Positions 16,886-24,836 of a DNA stretch of 64,000 nucleotides are shown piece after piece. The notes below the pieces were generated by a model. It was not told where the DNA came from. It was given only the letters and a program-made list of their open reading frames with translations, and made no database searches. The position numbers and the translations under genes are program-made. The stretch lies in assembly GCA_036490215.1 (NCBI GenBank), contig DASXEH010000063.1:36509-100508 (forward strand), given 5' to 3'. This DNA comes from JASHSH01 sp036490215. Lineage in GTDB: Bacteria; Pseudomonadota; Alphaproteobacteria; Rhodospirillales; Magnetospirillaceae. How positions within the stretch are numbered: position 1 is the first letter of the stretch; each line of letters starts with the position of its first letter.

Positions 16886-18163
16886 ATGAGAATGCGTGGT
16901 TGCACGGCGATTGCCGCGCTGTCGTTGAGCATTGGACTGTTTGCGTCGGCCGCGGCACAGGCCGAACCTAAAACGAACTTCCTGTCACAATGGGACACTG
17001 GTTCCGACGCGGCGGCGATCGCCAAGCTGGGCGATATGTTTACCGCCGCCGGCGGTAAATGGCAGGCCACGTCGATCGCCGGTCATACGGCCAACACCTT
17101 GGCCAAGCTACGCGCCGATGTGGTGGCCGGCAATGCACCGCCGGCCGTGCAGTTGAAAGGTCCCGAAATCGCTGAATGGAACGAGACGGGTAAGACCGCC
17201 AATCTCGATCCGATTGCCAATGAGGAAGGCTGGGATAAGGCTGTCGCGCCGGAACTGCTTCCGGTGATGAAGCCCAAGGGTAATTGGGTTGCGGTGCCGA
17301 TGAACATCCACCGCATCAACTGGCTCTGGGGCAGCAAGAAGGCGCTCGACAAGGCCGGCATCAAGGAGATGCCGAAGACTTGGGAAGAGTTCAACGAGGA
17401 CTGCGAAAAACTGAAGAAGGCAGGCATCGCCACGCCGGTCGCTTATGCGGCGGCTGACTGGATCGACGCCACCTTCTTCGAGACGATCGTCTACGGTATG
17501 GACATCGATCTGTTCCGCAAGGCCTTCGTCGAGGGTGATCTCAAAGCGCTCAACAGTGAGGGCATGCAAAAGGCGTTCGACGAGTACCGCACTTTGCTGA
17601 GCTATACAGACAAGGGCCGCCAGGGGCGCGACTGGGATGCCGCGCTTAACATGATGGCGAAGGGCGAGTCCGGCTTCTACATCATGGGCGACTGGTCGAT
17701 CGGCACGCTCAACGCTAATAAGTTCAAATACGGCGAGGATTATCTCTGCACGCGCGCGCCGAATAATTCCGGCAAGCCCGGCTTCATCCTCAATTCCGAC
17801 TCGGTCGTGTTCTTCACCCAGAAGGATCCGGACTACATCGCGGGTCAGAAGTTACTGGCGCATCTGATCATGTCGAAGGACTTCCAGGTGATCTTCAACC
17901 AGGCCAAGGGTTCGATCCCGGCACGCCTGGACGTCGACCTCAGTGGAGCCGGTTGGAACCCGTGTCAGCAGACTTCGCAGAAGGACCTGCAGGACTCGAT
18001 CAAAGCCGGCACCTTGGTGCGCAGCATGGCCCATAACATGACCGTGCTGCAGAAGTATCGTGGTGCGATGATGGAGGTCATCACCGAGTTCGAGGCCAAT
18101 CCGAGCATGCCGTCGAAAGACGCAGCGCAGAAGATGGCCGACGCGGTCGAGGCTCAACAATAG
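16886..18163 (+). CDS. Sugar ABC transporter substrate-binding protein (CUT1 type)
   Basis: The 425-aa protein starts with a Sec signal peptide (MRMRGC then a hydrophobic run, cleaved near AQA/EPK) and has the size and sequence style of family 1 periplasmic sugar-binding proteins (LSQWDTGSDAAAIAKL near the mature N-terminus; FYIMGDWS in the C-terminal lobe). It delivers a sugar or sugar acid to the two permeases downstream. A GGAGGAG site six bases upstream sets the ATG at 16886. A strong hairpin follows the stop at 18176-18205. Confidence 0.88.
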   Translation: MRMRGCTAIAALSLSIGLFASAAAQAEPKTNFLSQWDTGSDAAAIAKLGDMFTAAGGKWQATSIAGHTANTLAKLRADVVAGNAPPAVQLKGPEIAEWNETGKTANLDPIANEEGWDKAVAPELLPVMKPKGNWVAVPMNIHRINWLWGSKKALDKAGIKEMPKTWEEFNEDCEKLKKAGIATPVAYAAADWIDATFFETIVYGMDIDLFRKAFVEGDLKALNSEGMQKAFDEYRTLLSYTDKGRQGRDWDAALNMMAKGESGFYIMGDWSIGTLNANKFKYGEDYLCTRAPNNSGKPGFILNSDSVVFFTQKDPDYIAGQKLLAHLIMSKDFQVIFNQAKGSIPARLDVDLSGAGWNPCQQTSQKDLQDSIKAGTLVRSMAHNMTVLQKYRGAMMEVITEFEANPSMPSKDAAQKMADAVEAQQ

Positions 18164-18175
18164 TTCAACACAGGG

Positions 18176-18205
18176 CCGGCCGCCGGACTGTTGTCTGGTG
18201 GCCGG
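18176..18205 (+). other. Hairpin between binding-protein and permease genes
   Basis: A 12-bp stem with two G-T pairs (18176-18187 with 18194-18205) and a six-base loop lies 12 bases after the binding-protein stop and 24 bases before the permease ATG. No U-rich tail follows, so it is not a classic terminator. Such intercistronic hairpins often protect the binding-protein mRNA end and raise its level over the membrane genes. Confidence 0.6.
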
Positions 18206-18228
18206 TTCCACTTTCTAGTTGGGCCGAC

Positions 18229-19167
18229 ATGACAGCCTCATCGATTTCTACGGAAAGCAACACCGTTTCGCATGGTGTGCTGCGCGAGCGGGCAGCCCGT
18301 TGGTTGCCGCAGATCGTGCTGACGCCGTCGCTGCTGGCGACTTTCCTCTACGTTTTTCTGTTCTCGGCTTGGACGATCTGGATCTCGCTGTCCAACTCGT
18401 CGCTGTTGCCCGACTACAAATTCGTCGGCTTCAAACACTACGGCGAGCTCTGGCAAAACCATCGTTGGACGATCGCCTATACCAACCTCTTCATCTTCGG
18501 TACGCTCTATGTGACCGGCACGGCCGTGATCGGCCTGGCGCTGGCCATCATCATCGATCAGCGTGTCCGCGCCGAGGCGTTGTGGCGCACGATCTATCTC
18601 TATCCTGTGGCTGTGTCCTTCGTCGTCACCGGCACGGTGTGGCGTTGGATATTCAATCCTGCCTCGGGCATCGAGGCCATGGTGCACGGGTGGGGCTGGG
18701 CTGGTTTCCATTTCGACTGGATCGCCAGCCGCGACATGGCGATCTATACGGTCGTGATCACCGGCATCTGGAACCACGCCGGCTTTTGCATGGTTCTGTT
18801 TCTCGCCGGATTGCGTTCGGTCGATCAGGACCTGATCAAAGCGGCGCAGATCGATGGGGCCAGCATGGCGCGCATCTATCGCCGTATCATTATCCCGTCG
18901 ATCCGGCCGATCATCATCGCCGCGTTGGTGGTGTTGCTGCAATTCGCGATCAAAACCTTCGACCTCGTTCAAGCCCTGACCACCGGCGGCCCGGGTATCT
19001 CGACGCAGGTGCCAGCGATTTATGTCTACGACCTGATGTTCCAGCGCGGGCAATTGGCCGAAGGCGCAGCCGGCGCGATCATGATCCTGCTCGCTCTGGC
19101 CGCGGTATTAGTGCCCTATGGTCTGTGGCGCAACTATCAGCGCCGGCGCGAGGTGGCCCGTGTCTGA
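18229..19167 (+). CDS. Sugar ABC transporter permease (MalF-like, CUT1)
   Basis: The 312-aa inner-membrane protein has about six hydrophobic segments and the EAA-type cytoplasmic loop in DQDLIKAAQIDGASMARIYRRIIIPSIRP (given here only as a motif region near residues 200-228), which docks to the ATPase. It pairs with the next gene, a MalG-like permease, in a carbohydrate importer. Its last codons overlap the GTG start of that gene by 8 bases. Confidence 0.88.
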   Translation: MTASSISTESNTVSHGVLRERAARWLPQIVLTPSLLATFLYVFLFSAWTIWISLSNSSLLPDYKFVGFKHYGELWQNHRWTIAYTNLFIFGTLYVTGTAVIGLALAIIIDQRVRAEALWRTIYLYPVAVSFVVTGTVWRWIFNPASGIEAMVHGWGWAGFHFDWIASRDMAIYTVVITGIWNHAGFCMVLFLAGLRSVDQDLIKAAQIDGASMARIYRRIIIPSIRPIIIAALVVLLQFAIKTFDLVQALTTGGPGISTQVPAIYVYDLMFQRGQLAEGAAGAIMILLALAAVLVPYGLWRNYQRRREVARV

Positions 19168-20053
19168 GGTCGCTGCTTACGATCCAATGGCGGCTGTGGC
19201 CGGATGGCGTTACCGCCGGGCACGCATCGGTGTCTATGTCATTCTCATCGCAGTGGCCATCTACGCCATCCTGCCGCTTCTGGTGATTATCCTGAACTCG
19301 TTCCGCGATTTGGATGACATCGCGCATCGTGGGTTGATCGCTATTCCGCTGGCCTTTTCACTCGATCACTGGGGCGTGACCTGGAATAAATTCTGCGTCA
19401 GCGGCGGCTGCAACGGCATCGCGCCGTTCTTCTACAATTCGCTGGAGATGACGATCCCGGCCACGATCATCTCGACGATCATTGGTGCCATCAACGGCTA
19501 CATCCTATCGATGTGGCGCTTCCGCGGCTCGGAGATTCTGTTCGGCGCCATCACGCTCGGCGTATTCATGCCCGGGCAGATGGTGTTGCTGCCCTGGGCC
19601 ATCACGCTGGGCTCGCTCGGCCTCACCAACACGATCGGCGGTCTCGTGCTGATCCACTGCATCCAGGGGCTCAGCTTCACTACGCTCTTCTGCCGTAACT
19701 ACTATGTCGGCATTCCTGAGGACCTGATCAAAGCCGCACGCATCGACGGTGCTGGGTTCTGGCGCATCTTCCGCAAGATCGTATTGCCGCTGTCGCCGCC
19801 GATCCTGATCGTGACCGTGATCTGGCAGTTCACGGGCATTTGGAACGACTTCCTGATCGGCTTGGTCTTCTCGTCGGGATCGGGGCAGCCGATCACGGCG
19901 GCGTTGATCGGCCTCGCGACGGCCGGCACGTCGGTGCATGAATACAATGTCGAAAGCGCGGCGGTGCTGATTGGCGCCTTGCCGCCGCTCCTGATCTACT
20001 TCTTCGGCGGCCGGTACTTCCTGCGCGGCCTGACTCAGGGAGCAATCAAGTAA
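19160..20053 (+). CDS. Sugar ABC transporter permease (MalG-like, CUT1)
   Basis: The 297-aa permease has six likely membrane helices and the EAA loop EDLIKAARIDGAGFWRIF near residue 190. A GTG at 19160 overlapping the upstream stop is chosen; no ATG gives a better N-terminus, because the sequence before it belongs to the preceding permease. It ends 4 bases before the ATPase gene, so the importer genes are closely coupled. Confidence 0.86.
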   Translation: MSEVAAYDPMAAVAGWRYRRARIGVYVILIAVAIYAILPLLVIILNSFRDLDDIAHRGLIAIPLAFSLDHWGVTWNKFCVSGGCNGIAPFFYNSLEMTIPATIISTIIGAINGYILSMWRFRGSEILFGAITLGVFMPGQMVLLPWAITLGSLGLTNTIGGLVLIHCIQGLSFTTLFCRNYYVGIPEDLIKAARIDGAGFWRIFRKIVLPLSPPILIVTVIWQFTGIWNDFLIGLVFSSGSGQPITAALIGLATAGTSVHEYNVESAAVLIGALPPLLIYFFGGRYFLRGLTQGAIK

Positions 20054-20057
20054 GATC

Positions 20058-21176
20058 ATGGCTTCACTCTCCGTCCGTCGCCTGACCAAACGATTCGGCC
20101 CTGTCGAAGTGCTGAAATCCGTCGATCTTGAAGTTGAAACCGGCGAATTCGTCGTCCTCGTCGGACCTTCGGGCTGTGGCAAATCGACATTGCTGGCGAT
20201 GATCGCTGGGCTCGAAACCGTGACCGAAGGCGAGATTCGCATCGGCGACCGGCTGGTCAACACCATGCCGCCCAAGGACCGCAACATCGCGATGGTGTTC
20301 CAGTCCTATGCGCTCTATCCGACGATGACTGTCCGCGAGAACATTACCTTCGGTATGGAGTCGCGCAACGTGCCCAAGGCCGAGCGCGATGCGGCTGTGG
20401 CGCGCGTATCGTCGCTTTTGCATATCGACATGCTGCTCAATCGCCGCCCCGGACAATTGTCGGGCGGGCAGCGGCAGCGCGTCGCCATGGGCCGCGCACT
20501 GGTCCGTGATCCGCAACTCTTCTTGTTCGACGAACCACTCTCGAATCTCGATGCCAAGCTGCGCGTCGAAATGCGTACCGAGATCAAGAAGCTGCACCAG
20601 GGCCTGGGCAAGACGACCGTCTATGTGACTCATGACCAAGTCGAAGCGATGACTCTCGCGTCGCGGATCGCCGTTCTTCACCAGGGGGCCGTGCAGCAAT
20701 TCGCCGAACCGCGCACGGTTTACGACCGGCCGGCCAATATGTTCGTCGCCAGTTTCATGGGTTCCCCGGCGATGAACTTCCTGCCCGCCGAGATCGTGGC
20801 CGACAATGGCCGTCCGGCGGCACAGCTTTCGGCGGCGAATGGGAGTCAGGCGCGGCTGCCGCTCTCAGCGGATTGGGCGCGCGCCGTATCGACGGGGCAG
20901 AAAGTTGTCGTCGGCATACGGCCTGAGAGCATTGGGCCTCATCTCCACAACGGTATCGCTTCGGGTGCTGAGGTCAGAACCCTTGAGGCGGTGATCGATG
21001 TGGTCGAGCCAACAGGGGCGCAAACGATGGTTCTGGTTCGTGTCGGCGACCGCGAAGTAATCACGACCTTTCCGTCCGACGCCACGCCGAAGATCGGCGA
21101 GAAGGCGTCGCTCGCCATTGACATGCGGAAAGTGTGTTTGTTCGATCCGTCTTCCGAACACCTACTGCAACGCTAA
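20058..21176 (+). CDS. Sugar ABC transporter ATPase (UgpC/MsmK-like)
   Basis: The 372-aa ATPase has Walker A GPSGCGKST near residue 37, signature LSGGQRQRVAMGRAL, Walker B FLFDEPLSNLD and the switch YVTHDQVEAM. A C-terminal domain of about 130 residues (regulatory TOBE/OB fold) marks the MalK/UgpC group. It energises the CUT1 importer encoded just upstream. It is followed after 17 bases by the SDR gene, so the operon continues. Confidence 0.92.
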   Translation: MASLSVRRLTKRFGPVEVLKSVDLEVETGEFVVLVGPSGCGKSTLLAMIAGLETVTEGEIRIGDRLVNTMPPKDRNIAMVFQSYALYPTMTVRENITFGMESRNVPKAERDAAVARVSSLLHIDMLLNRRPGQLSGGQRQRVAMGRALVRDPQLFLFDEPLSNLDAKLRVEMRTEIKKLHQGLGKTTVYVTHDQVEAMTLASRIAVLHQGAVQQFAEPRTVYDRPANMFVASFMGSPAMNFLPAEIVADNGRPAAQLSAANGSQARLPLSADWARAVSTGQKVVVGIRPESIGPHLHNGIASGAEVRTLEAVIDVVEPTGAQTMVLVRVGDREVITTFPSDATPKIGEKASLAIDMRKVCLFDPSSEHLLQR

Positions 21177-21193
21177 CGCCAACAGAGAGAACC

Positions 21194-21955
21194 ATGAAAC
21201 TGGCAAACTATCCCAGCCTGAAGGACCGTGTCGTTTTCATCACCGGTGGCGGGTCGGGTATCGGCGCTTCGATGGTCCAGGCCTTTGCCGAACAAGGTGC
21301 GCGCGTGGCTTTCATCGATATCGCCGTCGAGGCATCGGACGCGCTGATCCAGAGCCTGTCTCACGTTGCGCATCGGCCGTGGTTCCTGCGCTGCGATCTG
21401 CTCGACATCCCTTCACTTCAGGCCGCCATGGCCCGCGTCGAGCAGGAGGTGGGACCGATTGCGGTTTTGGTCAACAACGCGGCCAATGACGACCGCCACA
21501 ATATCGATGACGTGACGGTCGAATATTGGGATCGATCGATGGGCGTCAATCTGCGCCACCAGTTCTTCGCCGCCCAGGCGGCACGCAAGCAGATGCGCAA
21601 GCTGGGGCATGGGGCGATCATCAATTTCAGTTCGATCGCCTGGATGGCCGGCGGGCAGCGGATGGCGATCTATTCCAGCGCCAAGGCCGCGGTGGTTGGG
21701 CTGACCCATAGCCTCGCCAACGAATTCGGGTCAGAGAACATCCGGGTCAATGCTATCGCCCCAGGCGCGGTCATCACCGAGCGACAAAGGAAGCTTTGGC
21801 TCAATGACGACGATATTGCGGCGATTGTGAAGCGGCAGGGGATTAAACGGGTCCTGGTCGCCGAGGATATTGCCCGCGTGGCGCTATTTCTGGCCGCCGA
21901 CGATAGCGGCATGGTCACCAAGCAATGCCTTACCGTCGATGCTGGCCTGAGGTGA
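21194..21955 (+). CDS. Short-chain dehydrogenase/reductase, likely sugar 1-dehydrogenase
   Basis: The 253-aa SDR has the cofactor motif TGGGSGIG near residue 18, NNAAND, the catalytic Ser in NFSSIAW and the YSSAKAAV (YxxxK) motif. NNAANDDRHNID and NLRHQFFAAQ resemble SDRs that oxidise L-arabinose, D-galactose or L-rhamnose/L-fucose to lactones. This would be the entry step producing the acid that the RhmD-like dehydratase uses. The ATG at 21194 follows an AGAGAGAA purine-rich site; an upstream start inside the ATPase gene is unlikely. Confidence 0.84.
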   Translation: MKLANYPSLKDRVVFITGGGSGIGASMVQAFAEQGARVAFIDIAVEASDALIQSLSHVAHRPWFLRCDLLDIPSLQAAMARVEQEVGPIAVLVNNAANDDRHNIDDVTVEYWDRSMGVNLRHQFFAAQAARKQMRKLGHGAIINFSSIAWMAGGQRMAIYSSAKAAVVGLTHSLANEFGSENIRVNAIAPGAVITERQRKLWLNDDDIAAIVKRQGIKRVLVAEDIARVALFLAADDSGMVTKQCLTVDAGLR

Positions 21956-22024
21956 GGGCTCTTGTAGCCGCGCCGCTGCCATATTACTTCAGGTGAACCA
22001 CATAGAGACCGGGAGGGATTTGCC

Positions 22025-23503
22025 ATGTCGACCAAGGTGTTGGAACGGGAGCAGGACACGGCAGGCAGCCCCTATGCGGATGTACAATTGTTTCTCGATG
22101 GCGCCTGGAGCAAAGGCTCCGGCGGCGCCGCGATTGATGTGATCAATCCCGCTACCGGCAGCAAGATCGGCGTAGTCGCCAGCGCCACCACGGCCGACCT
22201 CGACAAAGCGCTTGCCGCGGCCGATCGCTCTTTCAAGACCTGGAGCCGCGTTTCCGCGTTTGAGCGTTATGGCATCATGCGTCAAGCGGCGGTGATCCTG
22301 CGCAGTCGCGCCGATGCGATCGCGCGCATCATGACGCTGGAGCAGGGCAAGCCGTTGTCGCAGTCGCGCGGCGAAGCGCTATCGGGCGCCGATCTGATCG
22401 ACTGGTTCGCGGAAGAGGGACGCCGCGCCTATGGCCGCCTCGTGCCGTCGCGCGCCGATGGTATTCAGCAAATGGTGGTGAAGACGCCGGTCGGCCCAGT
22501 CGCCGCCTTCACGCCCTGGAACTTCCCGATCAACCAGGCCGTGCGCAAGATCTCTGGTGCCTTGGCGGCCGGCTGCAGCATTATCCTCAAGGGGCCTGAA
22601 GATACCCCGGCCTCCTGCGCCGAGTTGGTGCGTGCCTTCGCCGATGCTGGTGTGCCCGCCGGCGTGATCAATCTCGTCTTCGGCGATCCGGGCGCGATCT
22701 CGTCGTATTTGATCCCGCATCCGGTGATTCGCAAAGTCAGCTTCACCGGCTCGACCCGCGTCGGCAAGCAGTTGGCGGCGCTGGCCGGGGAGCACATGAA
22801 GCGAATCACGATGGAGCTTGGTGGTCACGCACCGGCGCTGGTGTTCGATGACGCTGATGTCGATTTCGCGGCGAAGACGCTGTCGTTCCACAAATACCGC
22901 AATGCCGGCCAGATCTGCGTGGCGCCGACGCGTATCCTCGTCCAGCAGAAGGCCTACGAGCCCTTCGTCGACAAGTTCGTCTCCGCCGCGCGCGAGGTGA
23001 AGGTTGGCGACGGTCTCGACGCCGATACGACGATGGGGCCGCTCGCCCATCTCCGTCGCGTCGAGGCGATGGAGTCGTTCGTGGCCGACGCTGTGGCCAA
23101 GGGTGCAAAACTGCGTATCGGCGGCAAGCGGATCGGCAACAAAGGCTTCTTCTTTGAGCCAACAGTGCTGACCGATGTCCCAACCTCCGCTGTGATCATG
23201 AACGAGGAGCCCTTCGGCCCATTGGCGATCATCAATCGCTTCGATGGCTATGATGAAGCCGTGGCCGAAGCCAATCGCCTCGAATACGGATTGGCCGCGT
23301 ATGCCTATGCCGGCTCGGCCAAGACGGTGGCCAAGCTCGGTGCACAGATTGAAAGCGGCATGGTCTCGATCAACCACCAGGGCCTCGGCCTGCCGGAAAT
23401 CCCCTTCGGCGGCATCAAGGATTCGGGCTTTGGCAGCGAGGGCGGTGCCGAAGCGTTGGAAGCCTTCCTGAATACGAAGTTGATCACCCAAACCGCTGTG
23501 TGA
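22025..23503 (+). CDS. NAD(P)-dependent aldehyde dehydrogenase (semialdehyde type)
   Basis: The 492-aa enzyme has all main aldehyde dehydrogenase motifs: TPWNFPIN for cofactor contact, FTGSTRVG, the general-base Glu in MELGGHAPA and the nucleophile Cys in NAGQICVAP. Length and sequence fit the succinate- or 2-ketoglutarate-semialdehyde group (GabD-like). In this operon it may oxidise the aldehyde from the aldolase (lactaldehyde or glycolaldehyde) or a pathway semialdehyde. GGGAGGGAT precedes the ATG. A 15-bp hairpin follows the stop. Confidence 0.87.
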   Translation: MSTKVLEREQDTAGSPYADVQLFLDGAWSKGSGGAAIDVINPATGSKIGVVASATTADLDKALAAADRSFKTWSRVSAFERYGIMRQAAVILRSRADAIARIMTLEQGKPLSQSRGEALSGADLIDWFAEEGRRAYGRLVPSRADGIQQMVVKTPVGPVAAFTPWNFPINQAVRKISGALAAGCSIILKGPEDTPASCAELVRAFADAGVPAGVINLVFGDPGAISSYLIPHPVIRKVSFTGSTRVGKQLAALAGEHMKRITMELGGHAPALVFDDADVDFAAKTLSFHKYRNAGQICVAPTRILVQQKAYEPFVDKFVSAAREVKVGDGLDADTTMGPLAHLRRVEAMESFVADAVAKGAKLRIGGKRIGNKGFFFEPTVLTDVPTSAVIMNEEPFGPLAIINRFDGYDEAVAEANRLEYGLAAYAYAGSAKTVAKLGAQIESGMVSINHQGLGLPEIPFGGIKDSGFGSEGGAEALEAFLNTKLITQTAV

Positions 23504-23512
23504 TCATGAATT

Positions 23513-23547
23513 CTAACCGCCGGAAGCCGGGCGCTTTCGGCGGTTAG
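23513..23547 (+). terminator. Strong hairpin at the end of the sugar-acid operon
   Basis: A 15-bp stem with one G-T pair (23513-23527 with 23533-23547) and a five-base loop lies 10 bases after the aldehyde dehydrogenase stop. The sequence after it is not U-rich, so it may act as a weak or factor-assisted terminator or as mRNA 3' end protection. It marks the end of the operon. Confidence 0.5.
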
Positions 23548-23708
23548 CCCTGGAAATAAAGCCGAATTTAATGGTGACGCTCGGCAGCGGCAGCTAAATC
23601 TGCCTCTGCGAGATGAGGGTGGCGTTGACTCGACCACCCCCGATGCTGACTTGCGATGTCTCGCCTGACGGATGGGGTCCGATACGATGATAAGGACCAT
23701 TTGAAGCG

Positions 23709-24818
23709 ATGACTCGCCGTTCCAAGATGTTCCTGCTGGCTGGTGTCAGCCTCATCGCGATTGCCGGCTCCGCGCTGGTCTTCGCGCCGCGCGCCTTTAC
23801 GGCCACCGAGCAGCCGCCGGTGGCCGAGGCGCCCAAGGCTTTGCCCGTTGTCGCGGTCAGCCCCGTCACCCGCCGTGATCTGTCGCGTAAGGTGACCCTG
23901 GTTGCCGAACTCGATCCCTATGTCGCCGATGATGTCTACGCCAAGGTATCCGGCTATCTGAAGACGATCACCGTCGACTACGGCGATCATGTCAAAGCCG
24001 GCCAGGTTCTGGCGACGCTGGAGCTGCCAGAAGAGGAAGCCGATCTGGCGCGCCTGGAGGCGGCCTATCGCATTGCCAAGCTCGACTATGACCGCATCCA
24101 GTCGGTGATCAAGAAGACGCCGGGTTTGCTCGCTCAGTCCGATGTCGACAAGGCGCAGGCTGGCTTCGAGATGGCCAAGGCCAATCTCGATCACGCCAAT
24201 GTCCTATTGGCCTATTCGACGATCCGCGCGCCGTTCGACGGTATCGTGGTCAAGCGCTTCGTTGATCCTGGCGCGCTCATTCAACTCGGTACCAATTCAG
24301 CGACCCAGGCGATCCCGCTGGTGAAGGTCTCTGACAATTATCGTCTGCGCCTGGTGTTCCAGACGCCGGAATCGATCGCCGGTCAGGTCGAACCCGGCAC
24401 GCCGGTGACGGTGAGAATTCAGGCGACCAATGAAACGCTACAAGGCAAGGTGGCGCGTATGTCCGACTCGGTGACAGCGGATACGCGCACCATGCACACC
24501 GAAGTCGACATTCCAAACGCCGATTTGCATCTCAAGCCCGGGATGTACGCGACGGCCGAACTGGGTCTCGATGCGCGTGATCATGTTCTGGCTGTGCCTG
24601 TTGCCGCTTTGGCCGGCGGCGACAAGCCGCATGTTTGGGTCGTCGACAAGCAGGGCGGCCTCGAAGACGTCGCGGTGAAGACGGGAATGGAAGGACCCAA
24701 CTGGGTCGAAATCACCAACGGGCTACGTGAGGGGGACATGGTCTTGGTGGCCCATGATCCGAGTCTGATCGCAGGCACCAAGGTGACGCCAAAGGTTATT
24801 AGCGGAACGCCGGCCTAG
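23709..24818 (+). CDS. RND efflux periplasmic adaptor subunit (membrane fusion protein)
   Basis: The 369-aa protein starts with a single N-terminal membrane helix or uncleaved signal (FLLAGVSLIAIAGSALVF), with no lipobox cysteine. It continues with the lipoyl/barrel-sandwich halves (VSGYLKTITVDYGDHVKAG; TIRAPFDGIV), a short alpha-hairpin (about residues 95-155) and beta-barrel segments (GMYATAEL). It links the inner-membrane pump of the next gene to the TolC-type channel. No local regulator is adjacent. The start is the ATG at 23709 with a weak upstream site. Confidence 0.9.
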   Translation: MTRRSKMFLLAGVSLIAIAGSALVFAPRAFTATEQPPVAEAPKALPVVAVSPVTRRDLSRKVTLVAELDPYVADDVYAKVSGYLKTITVDYGDHVKAGQVLATLELPEEEADLARLEAAYRIAKLDYDRIQSVIKKTPGLLAQSDVDKAQAGFEMAKANLDHANVLLAYSTIRAPFDGIVVKRFVDPGALIQLGTNSATQAIPLVKVSDNYRLRLVFQTPESIAGQVEPGTPVTVRIQATNETLQGKVARMSDSVTADTRTMHTEVDIPNADLHLKPGMYATAELGLDARDHVLAVPVAALAGGDKPHVWVVDKQGGLEDVAVKTGMEGPNWVEITNGLREGDMVLVAHDPSLIAGTKVTPKVISGTPA

Positions 24819-24836
24819 CACGATCGATCGCGTCCC

